Part shown: positions 49,662-58,932 of the stretch, piece by piece
How the letters are laid out: each line of letters opens with the position of its first letter
Position numbering within the stretch: position 1 is the first letter of the stretch
Assembly: GCA_014378715.1 (NCBI GenBank)
Contig: JACMNE010000073.1
Span: 1-64,000 of the forward strand
DNA length: 64,000 bases
DNA from: Microbacteriaceae bacterium
Lineage (GTDB): Bacteria; Actinomycetota; Actinomycetes; Actinomycetales; Microbacteriaceae
Reading direction: 5' to 3'
Notes under the pieces: generated by a model
Databases searched by the model: none
Told to the model about the DNA's origin: nothing
The model's input: only the letters and a program-made list of their open reading frames with translations
Program-made: the position numbers and the translations under genes

Positions 49662-50791
49662 AGGTGCTCTTCGACTGCCGGTACACCCGCCTGGTGCGCC
49701 ATGACGGAATCAGCCGCTACAGCGCGGGACTCGTCGGCGCGTTCGCGAAGCTGCACCCGGTGACGATGCTGATCAGCGACGAGCGGCAGCTCGCGATGCT
49801 GCCCGACCTGCCCTGGGTGCGGATCCCGGCCGGCACGAGCGCGCTCGAGCCGTGGATCGCGCTCTGGATCAACCGGGAAAAACCCGATGTGGTGTTCAGC
49901 CCGATGCACACCATGGGGTCGGCCCATCGCAGGTACCGCCTCATCCTCACCCTGCACGACCTCGTGTTCTATCGGATCCACACCCCGCCCCGGGACTACA
50001 GCTGGTACGTGCGCCTGATCTGGTGGGCGTACCACCTGTCGTACGTGCCGGGGCGGCTCGTCCTCGACCGGGCCGAGGCCATCGTCACCGGCTCGCACAA
50101 CTGCGCGGACGAGATGAGCGCCGTGCGCCTCACCCGGCGCCCCGTGACGGTCGTGCACCCCGGTGTCGACTCCTCCGGGCTGCCCGCCCGCGTGCACAGC
50201 GCCGCGAGGACCCTCATCTACATGGGCACGTTCCTGCCGAACAAGAACGTCGAGACGCTCGTGCGGGCGATGCACCTGCTGCCCGGGTACCGGCTCCACC
50301 TGCTGAGCCGGATCGACGACGAGACACGGGCACGGCTCTCCGCGGCCGCCCCGGCCGACTCGCTCGTCTTCGAGAACGGGGTCAGCGACGAGCGCTACCT
50401 CGAGCTGCTGCGCACGTGCACGGCGATGGTGTCGGCATGCCGCGACGAGGGCTTCGGCATCCCCCTGATCGAGGCGCTCGCCTCGGCCACCCCTCTCGTG
50501 ATCAGCGACATCCCCGTGTTCCGCGAGGTCGGCGGCACCGCGGCAACCTACTTCGCGCCGGATGATGCGGAACAGTTCGCCCGGTCGGTGCTCGCCATCG
50601 ATACCGCCGAGGTGTGGGATGCGCTCAGCGCCGCCTCGCTCGTGCAGGCGGCCGCCTTCACGTGGGAGGAGTCCGCGACGGAGCTGCTGAGACTCGTGCA
50701 GACTCTTCCTCCGCGGAACCGGCCGCGGTGGCATACGCTTCGATCTGGTCGTCGAACAGCACAAGGTCGAGCGCTCCCTCGACAAAGCTGA
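49658..50791 (+). CDS. Glycosyltransferase family 1/4
   Basis: LTLHDLVFYRIHTPPRDYSWYVRLIWW; YMGTFLPNKNVETLVRAMHLLPGYRLHL; CRDEGFGIPLIEALASATPLVISD. Confidence 0.9.
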   Translation: MKVLFDCRYTRLVRHDGISRYSAGLVGAFAKLHPVTMLISDERQLAMLPDLPWVRIPAGTSALEPWIALWINREKPDVVFSPMHTMGSAHRRYRLILTLHDLVFYRIHTPPRDYSWYVRLIWWAYHLSYVPGRLVLDRAEAIVTGSHNCADEMSAVRLTRRPVTVVHPGVDSSGLPARVHSAARTLIYMGTFLPNKNVETLVRAMHLLPGYRLHLLSRIDDETRARLSAAAPADSLVFENGVSDERYLELLRTCTAMVSACRDEGFGIPLIEALASATPLVISDIPVFREVGGTAATYFAPDDAEQFARSVLAIDTAEVWDALSAASLVQAAAFTWEESATELLRLVQTLPPRNRPRWHTLRSGRRTAQGRALPRQS

Positions 50792-51305
50792 AGCTGTGCA
50801 CCGAGCCGTTCGTGATCGGCACCCCCGCAAGATGCACGAGGCCCGGTGCGACGGCCCTGAGCACGGTGCGGATCACCCCGCCGTGCGTCACCACCACGAT
50901 GCTGCGCCCGATGTTCTCCCTGGCGAGCTCGTGGAGGGCGGGGAGCACGCGGGCAGCGACCTGGTCCCGGCTCTCCCGGCCGGGGACCACGGATCCCCGG
51001 GGGAACCGCGTGTGCAGGGTGAGGTAGTCGAGTCCTTCGGCCTCACCGTAGCGCCGCTCGACGATCGCTTCGACCCGGCGCGGCTCCGGCAGGGCCAGCT
51101 CGCTCGCGATGATCCGCGCGGTCTCGGCGGCGCGGGACAGGGGGCTGGAGACCACGAGGTCCCATTTGCGCGTCGCGAGCAGCCGCCCGGTGCGCCTGGC
51201 CTGCTCACGGCCGATGTCGTTAAGAGGGATGTCGGTGCTGCCCTGGATCCGGCGGGCCGCATTCCAGTCCGTCTCGCCGTGCCTCACCAGGTAGAGGTGG
51301 GTCAT
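50658..51305 (-). CDS. Histidine phosphatase family protein
   Basis: HLYLVRHGETDWNAARRIQGSTDIPLNDIGREQA; VVTHGGVIRTVL. Confidence 0.92.
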   Translation of the reverse strand: MTHLYLVRHGETDWNAARRIQGSTDIPLNDIGREQARRTGRLLATRKWDLVVSSPLSRAAETARIIASELALPEPRRVEAIVERRYGEAEGLDYLTLHTRFPRGSVVPGRESRDQVAARVLPALHELARENIGRSIVVVTHGGVIRTVLRAVAPGLVHLAGVPITNGSVHSFSFVEGALDLVLFDDQIEAYATAAGSAEEESARVSAAPSRTPPT

Positions 51306-52162
51306 CGCAGCCGCTCGGCCAGTTCGGTGAGCATCTCTGAGGTTCCTCCGTCGACCTTCACGGTCGCGCGGAGGTCACCCCGGGTCACCCCGCGGTTGAC
51401 GATGACGATCGGCAGCTTGCGCTTAGCCGCCTGGTCGAGCAGGCGGATGCCGGAGTTGACCACCAGGGACGAACCGGCGATCAGCAGCGCGTCGGCCGAC
51501 TGCATCAGCGCGGTCGCCTCGGCGAACTTCTCGACCGGGATGAACTCTCCGAAGAAGACGATGTCGGGCTTGAGAACGCCACCGCAGACGGTGCACTCCG
51601 GGGTGGCGAACCGATCGATGTTGCCGACCTCGACGTCGCCGTCCGGGGCCAGCTGCACCGCGCTCGGCTCGTCGAGCCAGGGGTTGCCCGAGGTGATGCG
51701 CTCGGCGATGTCTGCGCGGGCGAAGGTCTGACCGCAGTTCAGGCAGCGCACGCGGTCCATCGTGCCGTGCAGGTCGACCACGCGGCGGGACCCTGCGCGC
51801 AGGTGGAGCCCGTCGACGTTCTGGGTCATGACCCCGTTCACTCTGCCGGTCAGCTCGAGGGCGGCGATCGCCCGGTGCCCGTCGTTGGGCTTCGCACCGT
51901 CGAAACGGCGCCAGCCGAGGTGACTGCCCGCCCAGTAGCGCTTGCGGTAGTCGGGGTCCTTGATGAACTGCTGGAAGGTCATCGGATTACGGGGGAGCGC
52001 CCCAGCCCCGCGGTAGTCGGGGATCCCGGAGTCGGTGCTGACCCCTGCGCCGGTGAGCACGGCGACGGTGCGACCGGTCAGGGCGGTCACGGCCCGCTCG
52101 AGCGAGGCCGCCAGGGCGTCCGCGACGACCTGGCCGCTGCCCGCTGCATCCGCTGCCGTCAC
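51302..52162 (-). CDS. Sir2 family NAD-dependent protein deacetylase
   Basis: AVLTGAGVSTDSGIPDYRGAG; TQNVDGLH; CLNCGQTF...CTVCGGVLKPDIVFFGE. Confidence 0.95.
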   Translation of the reverse strand: MTAADAAGSGQVVADALAASLERAVTALTGRTVAVLTGAGVSTDSGIPDYRGAGALPRNPMTFQQFIKDPDYRKRYWAGSHLGWRRFDGAKPNDGHRAIAALELTGRVNGVMTQNVDGLHLRAGSRRVVDLHGTMDRVRCLNCGQTFARADIAERITSGNPWLDEPSAVQLAPDGDVEVGNIDRFATPECTVCGGVLKPDIVFFGEFIPVEKFAEATALMQSADALLIAGSSLVVNSGIRLLDQAAKRKLPIVIVNRGVTRGDLRATVKVDGGTSEMLTELAERLR

Positions 52163-52304
52163 GTAGCCTCCCTCACCCCCGGAAATCAGGTCCGGGTCAC
52201 CTCCTGGAGCCCGACCTGCGCCCTCCTACAGGATAGACAACTGCGTGGTCGGATAGGTTCGTGGGGTGCGCCGGATTGCCGGCGCCGAAGGACGGGGGAG
52301 CGCG

Positions 52305-53108
52305 ATGCACATCGTGCCGATCACCACGCTCGACGAGCCGGGGCTCGCCGACTTCGCCAGGCTCACGGATGTCGCGCTACGGCGCGTGACGGAGCCGGCC
52401 GGTGGTCTCTACATCGCCGAGTCCGCGAAGGTCATCTCTCGGGCGATCGCCGCGGGCCACCGCCCGCGCTCTGTGCTGCTGCAGGAGCAGTGGCTCGACG
52501 CCCTCCGCCCGCTGCTCGACCCCTTCGATATCCCCGTGTTCGTCGGGGCGCCCGACGTGCTCGAATCGCTCACCGGCTACAACCTGCACCGCGGCGCCCT
52601 CGCGGCGATGCACCGGCCAGAGCTCGGCCCGGTGGCGGAGCTGCTCAGGGATGCCACCCTGGTCGTGGTGCTCGAGGACATCGTCGACCACACGAACGTG
52701 GGGGCGATCTTCCGCTCGGTGGCCGGCCTCGGTGCCGATCTCGTGCTCGTCACCCCGCGCTGCGCCGATCCCCTCTACCGCCGGAGTGTGCGGGTGAGTA
52801 TGGGCACCGTGCTGCAGGTGCCGTGGACCCGCCTGCCCGAGTGGCCGGAGGGCGCAGACCTGCTCAAGGCCGCCGGCTTCCACATCGCGGCCCTCGCCCT
52901 CTCCGACGACGCCGTCAGCCTCGATGAGTTCGCGGGGGACGCCCCCGAGCGGGTCGCCCTGCTTCTCGGCTCGGAGGGCGACGGGCTCACCCGCGACGCC
53001 CTCTCCCACGCTGACACCGTCGTGACGATCCCCATGGGGCACGGCGTCGACTCGCTCAACGTCGCCGCCGCCAGCGCCGTGGCGCTCTGGGCTCTGCGCA
53101 CTCGCTGA
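52305..53108 (+). CDS. SpoU/TrmH family RNA methyltransferase
   Basis: VVLEDIVDHTNVGAIFRSVAGLGADLVLVTPRCADPLYRRSVRVSMG; LLGSEGDGL; IPMGHGVDSLNVAAASAVALW. Confidence 0.94.
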   Translation: MHIVPITTLDEPGLADFARLTDVALRRVTEPAGGLYIAESAKVISRAIAAGHRPRSVLLQEQWLDALRPLLDPFDIPVFVGAPDVLESLTGYNLHRGALAAMHRPELGPVAELLRDATLVVVLEDIVDHTNVGAIFRSVAGLGADLVLVTPRCADPLYRRSVRVSMGTVLQVPWTRLPEWPEGADLLKAAGFHIAALALSDDAVSLDEFAGDAPERVALLLGSEGDGLTRDALSHADTVVTIPMGHGVDSLNVAAASAVALWALRTR

Positions 53109-53130
53109 TCAGGCCCTCGCCTCCCGCGCC

Positions 53131-53184
53131 CTCGCCTCACCTCGAGCGCTCGCCTCACCTCGAGCGCTCGCCTCACCTCGAGCG
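53131..53184. repeat. 18-bp perfect tandem repeat x3, intergenic
   Basis: ctcgcctcacctcgagcg at 53131-53148, 53149-53166, 53167-53184; degenerate copy just upstream. Confidence 0.95.
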
Positions 53185-53225
53185 CTAGGGCCGGGCGGGT
53201 GCCCCAGTCGCCTAGCATGGGGACC

Positions 53226-54455
53226 GTGCCGCCCACCCGACGACAGATCCTCCGCCGCCGCCGCGTCGCCGCTGGCGCGGTGCTCGCCGTGGTGCTCGGC
53301 ACCGGCGCCTACGTGCCCGTCACCCTCCTCGCACCCGTCGGATCCGCGGTCGCGAGCGTCGCGCCCGCCGACGTGCCCGACCTCCCCGTCTCGGTGCCCG
53401 CGTTCCCCGACTTCGGCGCGAGTGCCATCGGCGCCATCGGCTTCGACGGGGTGCTGGCCGCGGGCGGCAGCGCCGACCCGCGACCCATCGCGAGCATCAG
53501 CAAGATCGTCACCGCCCTGATGGTCCTCGAGGAGCATCCGCTGGCGGCCGGCGAGGACGGCCCGTCCATCACCTTCACCTCGGCGGATGTCGCGCTCTAC
53601 GCCAAGTACGCCGCGGTCGGCGGCAAGGTGGAGCCGGTCACCGCCGGACTCACCCTGACCCAGCGTGAGGCGCTCGAGGTCGTGCTGGTGTCGTCGGCGA
53701 ACAACTACGCGGAGTCGATGGCCGACTGGGCTTTCGGCTCGACGTCGGGCTTCACCTCGGCCGCGGACACCTGGCTCACGAGCCAGGGCCTCACCCAGAC
53801 GCGGCTGGTCGAGCCGACCGGTATGTCGCCGCTCAACGTGAGCTCGACCGCCGATCTCGTCGGCATCGCCAAGCTGGCCCTCGCCAACGAGACCATCGCG
53901 GGCATCGTCAGGTCGAGCACAGCCGATGTGCCGTTCATCGGTGCCATCGAGAACAGCAACACCATCCTCGGCATAGACGGGATCGATGGCATCAAGACGG
54001 GCACCCTCGACGAGGCCGGCTCCTGCCTGCTCTTCTCCGCCGACGTAGCGGTCGGGTCGGCGACCGTCACCGTGGTCGGGGTGGTGCTCGGCGCCGTCGA
54101 CCGCACCAGCGTCAACGACGCGGTGCGCTCGCTGCTCGACTCCGCCGCAGCCGGGTTCCACGAGGTGTCCCTCACCGTGGAGGGCGAGGAGTTCGCCAGC
54201 TACGCGACCGAGTGGGACCAGCGGGCGACCGCCGTTGCCGCGTCCGCGACGTCGGTCGTCGTCTGGTCGGACACGCCCGTCACCGAGGAGGTCGACGCGC
54301 TCGACGTGGCCTCGGGCGCCTCCGGCGACCCCGTCGGCCAGGTGCGGTTCCGCATCGGCGACGCCGTCATCGAGGTGCCCCTGGTGCTGTCCGGCGAGAT
54401 CGGCGACCCGGGCGTGTGGTGGCGCCTGTCACATCCGCTCAACCTCATTTCCTGA
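53226..54455 (+). CDS. D-alanyl-D-alanine carboxypeptidase (peptidase S11)
   Basis: SISKIVTALMVL (SxxK), SSANNYAES (SxN), GIKTGTLDEAG (KTG); N-term signal anchor. Confidence 0.9.
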   Translation: MPPTRRQILRRRRVAAGAVLAVVLGTGAYVPVTLLAPVGSAVASVAPADVPDLPVSVPAFPDFGASAIGAIGFDGVLAAGGSADPRPIASISKIVTALMVLEEHPLAAGEDGPSITFTSADVALYAKYAAVGGKVEPVTAGLTLTQREALEVVLVSSANNYAESMADWAFGSTSGFTSAADTWLTSQGLTQTRLVEPTGMSPLNVSSTADLVGIAKLALANETIAGIVRSSTADVPFIGAIENSNTILGIDGIDGIKTGTLDEAGSCLLFSADVAVGSATVTVVGVVLGAVDRTSVNDAVRSLLDSAAAGFHEVSLTVEGEEFASYATEWDQRATAVAASATSVVVWSDTPVTEEVDALDVASGASGDPVGQVRFRIGDAVIEVPLVLSGEIGDPGVWWRLSHPLNLIS

Positions 54456-54585
54456 GAGCAATTCGACAAGTTATCACCCGATATCCACGCGTTTCCCAGT
54501 GGAAGACCATATGATCTAAAAATCCGCGAGAGCACCTGCTCGTCTTTTCGACTGGGAAGTCACCAGCCGGAACGAGGCTCCACAC

Positions 54586-55689
54586 TTGAGCGGTCCATCC
54601 ATCACGTCTCCCGTCGTCACCTTCACGAAGACGAAGCCGGGAGGCAATCGGGGCAACCCCACGACCGAGTACTCCGCGCTGCTTCGGACCGTGCGTGACG
54701 CTGGACTCCTACGTCGTCGCACCGGCTTCTATTACATGATGTTCGGCATCCTGACGGCCGCCCTCGGCGGCGTCATCACCGGATTCATCCTGTTGGGCGA
54801 CTCCTGGTTCCAGCTTCTCATGGCCGGCGCCCTCGGGATCATCCTCACCCAGTACGCCTTCCTCGCCCACGAGGCCTCGCACCGCCAGGTGTTCGAGTCG
54901 GGGCGCGCCAACGACTTCGCCGGGCGTATGCTCGCGAACCTCTTCGTGGGCATCAGCTACTCCTGGTGGATGACCAAGCACAGCCGCCACCACGCCAACC
55001 CGAACATCATCGGCAAGGACCCCGACATCGAACGCGACTTCATCTCATTCGTTGAGACGGATGCCGCGAAGTCCACGGGGCTCTACGCCTGGGCGACCAA
55101 GCGCCAAGGCTACCTGTTCTTCCCCGTCCTCCTGCTCGAGGGACTCAACCTGCATATCCACGGCCTGCGCACCGTGTTCGGGCGCGGCAAGGTGGACAAG
55201 CGCTGGGTCGAGATCACGATGATCGTCTCCCGCCTCTCTGCCTACGCGGCCGTCATCTTCCTGATGCTCCCGCTCGGAATGGCCTTCGCCTTCATCGGGG
55301 TGCAGCTCGGGGTCTTCGGCCTCTACATGGGCGCATCGTTCGCCCCCAATCACAAGGGCATGCCGATCCTGGCGCACGACTCCAAGGTGGACTTCCTGCG
55401 TCGCCAGGTGCTCACCTCACGCAACATCAAGGGCAGCTGGGTCATGGACACCTTCATGGGTGGCTTGAACTACCAGATCGAGCACCACCTGTTCCCGAAC
55501 ATGCCCCGCCCGCACCTCAAGAAGGCGCAGGAGATCGCGAAGGAATACTGCACGAGCCACACGATCCCGTACACCGAAACCACGCTGACCCAGTCGTATG
55601 GCATCGTCATCCAGTACCTGAACCGCGTGGGACTGGCAGCGGGCGGCGACCCGTTCGACTGCCCCGCCTCGGCCTCGATGGGCCGCTGA
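54586..55689 (+). CDS. Fatty acid desaturase / acyl-CoA desaturase
   Basis: His boxes HEASH, HSRHHANPN, QIEHHLFPNMP; TTG start. Confidence 0.94.
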   Translation: MSGPSITSPVVTFTKTKPGGNRGNPTTEYSALLRTVRDAGLLRRRTGFYYMMFGILTAALGGVITGFILLGDSWFQLLMAGALGIILTQYAFLAHEASHRQVFESGRANDFAGRMLANLFVGISYSWWMTKHSRHHANPNIIGKDPDIERDFISFVETDAAKSTGLYAWATKRQGYLFFPVLLLEGLNLHIHGLRTVFGRGKVDKRWVEITMIVSRLSAYAAVIFLMLPLGMAFAFIGVQLGVFGLYMGASFAPNHKGMPILAHDSKVDFLRRQVLTSRNIKGSWVMDTFMGGLNYQIEHHLFPNMPRPHLKKAQEIAKEYCTSHTIPYTETTLTQSYGIVIQYLNRVGLAAGGDPFDCPASASMGR

Positions 55690-55743
55690 GCCGGCGCACC
55701 ATCGCTCGGTTCTCCAGCCCGCCCCACCGCCCGGGGTGTCGCG

Positions 55744-56538
55744 TCACTCGTCCGAAAGGTCGAAGGCGCCGACGCTCCCGGCGGTGGGGCGTTTTGCGCT
55801 GATGTTGTCCCCTGAGGACTGGTGGCGCACCCGGCGCAACACCCACGGCACGAGGTATTCCCTGGCCCAGCCGAAGTCCTCGACCCTTGCCTGCCGCCAC
55901 GGGCGGTGGGGCAGGTGCTCCGGCGCGTACGGCTCGAGGCCGTTGACCACCCCGAGCGAGTCCAGAACCATCCGCGCGATCGTGTTGTGCCCGATGGGCG
56001 AGAAGTGCAACCGGTCTGGCGCCCACATGCGGGGGTCGGCGAGCTCGGTCATCGCCCACATGTCGGCCACGATCGCGTCGTGCCGCACCGAGATCGCCCT
56101 GAGGTTCTCGTTGAAGATGGCGACCTTGCCACGAGAGCGATTGAGCACGGGCGTCCCGCCGATGTCCGGGCCGGTGAACACGACAACGGTAGCGCCCTGG
56201 GAGCGGAGGCTGCCGATGCCGCAGTCGAGTCGCGAGGCGATGTCGTCGGGATCGGTGTTGGGGCGGATCAGGTCGTTGCCGCCGGCGGAAATCGTGACCA
56301 GGTCGGGCCGCAGCTCGAGCGCCGGCTCCACCTGCTCGTCGAGGATCTGCTGCAGCAGCCGCCCGCGGATCGCCAGGTTCGCGTAGGCGAAGTCGTCGGT
56401 CTTCGTCGCGAGCACCTCCGCGACGCGGTCTGCCCAACCGCGATTGCCGCCCATGGAGCGCGGCTCCGGGTCTCCGATGCCCTCGGTGAACGAATCTCCC
56501 AGCGCGACGTACCTGGACCACGGGTGGAGCTGAGTCAT
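55744..56538 (-). CDS. SGNH/GDSL hydrolase
   Basis: YVALGDSFTEGIGDPEP; VTISAGGNDLIRP; DRLHFSPIGHNTIA. Confidence 0.93.
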   Translation of the reverse strand: MTQLHPWSRYVALGDSFTEGIGDPEPRSMGGNRGWADRVAEVLATKTDDFAYANLAIRGRLLQQILDEQVEPALELRPDLVTISAGGNDLIRPNTDPDDIASRLDCGIGSLRSQGATVVVFTGPDIGGTPVLNRSRGKVAIFNENLRAISVRHDAIVADMWAMTELADPRMWAPDRLHFSPIGHNTIARMVLDSLGVVNGLEPYAPEHLPHRPWRQARVEDFGWAREYLVPWVLRRVRHQSSGDNISAKRPTAGSVGAFDLSDE

Positions 56539-56631
56539 CGTCCCAGACTGCCCCATCCCGCCCGTGCAACCAACCCTCGTGCCAAATGGGTCGCTTTTAG
56601 GCGATTTCCGCAGATTGTCAACCCACTGATC

Positions 56632-56645
56632 CCCCCGTTCGGGGG
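56632..56645. promoter_or_regulatory. Palindrome CCCCCGTTCGGGGG upstream of GlsB-family gene, candidate operator
   Basis: 6-bp arms around TT, followed by AT-rich GGTAATATT, 116 bp before ATG. Confidence 0.4.
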
Positions 56646-56760
56646 AGGTAATATTTCTGCGCGCCCAGACACGGCGCAGCACCACGCTGTGTCGGTCCTC
56701 GACGCAGCGCAACACCGTGCCACAACCCGACACGGCAACATCATCGACTGGGAGGTCGTT

Positions 56761-57027
56761 ATGGGAATCATTGGATGGATCGTACTTGGACTGCTCGCTG
56801 GGGCAATCGCGAAGGCAATCCTGCCCGGTAACCAGGGCGGCGGGTGGCTCATCACCCTCATCCTCGGGGTCGTCGGAGCACTGCTGGGGGGTTTCATCGG
56901 CTCCGCGATCTTCGGGCTCGGATTGCAGGACTTCTTCTCGATCCAGACGTGGCTCGTCGCCATCCTCGGGTCGATCCTCGTCCTGCTGATCTACGGCTTC
57001 GTCACCAGGGGCGCCCGCAAGGCCTGA
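56761..57027 (+). CDS. GlsB/YeaQ/YmgE family stress-response membrane protein
   Basis: 88 aa; GIIGWIVLGLLAGAIAKAILPGNQGGGWLITLILGVVGALLGGFIG. Confidence 0.93.
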   Translation: MGIIGWIVLGLLAGAIAKAILPGNQGGGWLITLILGVVGALLGGFIGSAIFGLGLQDFFSIQTWLVAILGSILVLLIYGFVTRGARKA

Positions 57028-57044
57028 CCGCCTTCGCCCCGCAC

Positions 57045-57078
57045 CAGAGGCCCCCGCCGTCCAGGCGCGGGGCCTCTG
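57045..57078 (+). terminator. Hairpin after GlsB-family gene
   Basis: CAGAGGCCCC-CGCC-gtcca-GGCG-C-GGGGCCTCTG. Confidence 0.75.
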
Positions 57079-57119
57079 CCCGTCTGAGATGTCAGCCGTC
57101 TCGGGTAACATCTGATCAA

Positions 57120-58910
57120 GTGAACACCCCCTCCTCATTCGGCACCTTCGCGGCGGAGCACCTGTCGCCGTCGTTCCCGGAACGGGCGGCGCGAGGCACA
57201 GCCGAACGGCCCCGCGCCTGGCAGGCGGAGGCCCTCGACCTGTACTTCCAGACGGAGCCGCGCGACTTCCTCGCCGCAGCCACACCCGGCGCGGGCAAGA
57301 CGACCTTCGCCCTCCGACTCGCCGCGGAGCTGCTCCACCGGCGCACGATCGACCGGATCACCGTCGTCGCCCCCACCGAGCACCTGAAACGGCAGTGGGC
57401 CGAGGCCGCGCACCGCGCCAGCATCCGTTTGAATCCCCACTTCCGCAACAACCACGGCACCGGCGGGCGTCAATACCACGGGGTTGTCGTCACCTACGCG
57501 CAGATCGCCATGAACCCGGCGCTGCATCGCTCGCTGACCGAGGACCGCCGCACCCTGGTTATCCTCGACGAGATCCACCACGGCGGCGACGCGCTCAGCT
57601 GGGGCGACGCGATCCGCGAGTCCTTCGCCCCGGCGACCAGGCGGCTCTCGCTCACCGGCACCCCGTTCCGCTCCGACGCGGCCCCGATCCCGTTTGTCAC
57701 CTACCTGCGCGACCGGCACGGCATCCGCCTCTCGCAGACCGACTACAACTACGGCTACGGCCGCGCCCTCGCCGACGGGGTTGTACGCCCGGTGATCTTC
57801 ATGGCCTACGCGGGCAAGATGCGCTGGCGCACCAAGATGGGCGACGAGATGGAGGCCGGGCTCGGCGAGGGCGACACCAAGGACGTCACCGCGCAGGCCT
57901 GGCGCACCGCCCTGAACCCGGAGGGGGAGTGGCTGCCTGCCGTGCTGCGGGCCGCGAATCTGCGGCCCACCGAGGTGCGGCACACGGTGCCGGACGCGGG
58001 GGCGATGGTCATCGCCACCGACCACTTTGCCGCCAAGGCCTACGCGCGCATCCTGAAGGAGATCACCGGGGAGGAGCCCACCGTTGTGCTCTCCGACGAG
58101 AAGGAGGCCAGCGACCGCATCGACTCCTACTCGAAGGGCACCAGCAGGTGGATGGTCGCCGTGCGGATGGTGTCTGAGGGCGTCGACGTGCCCCGTCTCG
58201 CCGTCGGGGTCTACGCGACATCCGCGTCGACACCCCTGTTCTTCGCGCAGGCGATCGGGCGTTTCGTGCGCACCCGCAGGCGCGGGGAGACGGCGAGCAT
58301 CTTCCTGCCCAGCGTGCCCGCGCTGCTCGGGCTCGCCGCGGCGCTCGAGATGGAACGCGACCACGCGCTCGACCGGGGAGAGGCCGACGACGATCAGCTG
58401 GACGACGATCTGATGGACGCGGCCGAGCGTGAGGAGAAGGCGTCCTCCGAACTCATGAACGAGTTCACGTGGGAGGCCATCGAGTCGAGCGCGACCTTCG
58501 ACCGGGTGCTCTTCGACGGTGAGGAGTACGGCTCGCTCGCCGAGCCCGGCAGCGACGAGGAGTTCGACTTCATCGGCATCCCTGGACTCCTCGAACCCGA
58601 GCAGGTCAGCGACCTGCTGAAGCAGCGGCAGGCGCGCCAGTCCAGGCGCGGCACCGAGCGGGAGAAGCGTCAGATCGCGGCGGGCGAGGAGCCGGTCGAG
58701 CAGGTGGCCCTGTACCGCACCCTCGCCGAACAGCGGAAACTGCTGAACAGCCTCGTGGGCATGCGCGCGAAGGCCTCCGGGGAGCCTCACGGCCTCGTGC
58801 ACGCCGAGTTGCGACGGGCCTGCGGCGGGCCGGCAGTGGCCTCCGCGACGGTCACGCAGCTGCAGGCGCGCATCGACCTGCTGCGCAAGAACGCGGCGAA
58901 GCGGCGCTGA
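57120..58910 (+). CDS. DEAD/DEAH box helicase
   Basis: AATPGAGKTTFALRLAAELL; LVILDEIHHGGD; LSLTGTPFRSD; C-term helicase motif QAIGRFVRTRRRGE. Confidence 0.93.
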   Translation: MNTPSSFGTFAAEHLSPSFPERAARGTAERPRAWQAEALDLYFQTEPRDFLAAATPGAGKTTFALRLAAELLHRRTIDRITVVAPTEHLKRQWAEAAHRASIRLNPHFRNNHGTGGRQYHGVVVTYAQIAMNPALHRSLTEDRRTLVILDEIHHGGDALSWGDAIRESFAPATRRLSLTGTPFRSDAAPIPFVTYLRDRHGIRLSQTDYNYGYGRALADGVVRPVIFMAYAGKMRWRTKMGDEMEAGLGEGDTKDVTAQAWRTALNPEGEWLPAVLRAANLRPTEVRHTVPDAGAMVIATDHFAAKAYARILKEITGEEPTVVLSDEKEASDRIDSYSKGTSRWMVAVRMVSEGVDVPRLAVGVYATSASTPLFFAQAIGRFVRTRRRGETASIFLPSVPALLGLAAALEMERDHALDRGEADDDQLDDDLMDAAEREEKASSELMNEFTWEAIESSATFDRVLFDGEEYGSLAEPGSDEEFDFIGIPGLLEPEQVSDLLKQRQARQSRRGTEREKRQIAAGEEPVEQVALYRTLAEQRKLLNSLVGMRAKASGEPHGLVHAELRRACGGPAVASATVTQLQARIDLLRKNAAKRR

Positions 58911-58932
58911 GCTTCCCGTCGGCGGGCGCGGC

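Noticed and set aside
53131-53184. CRISPR array
   Set aside because: Head-to-tail 18-mers without spacers; a minisatellite.
53109-54161. 350-aa minus-strand ORF including GEASARGEASARGEA repeats
   Set aside because: Repeat peptide is just translation of the 18-bp intergenic array; rest is antisense to the carboxypeptidase.
54456-54585. Possible cold-responsive 5' UTR or terminator upstream of the desaturase
   Set aside because: AT-richer spacer, but the only stem (GAGCA/TGCTC) has a 2-nt loop; not convincing.
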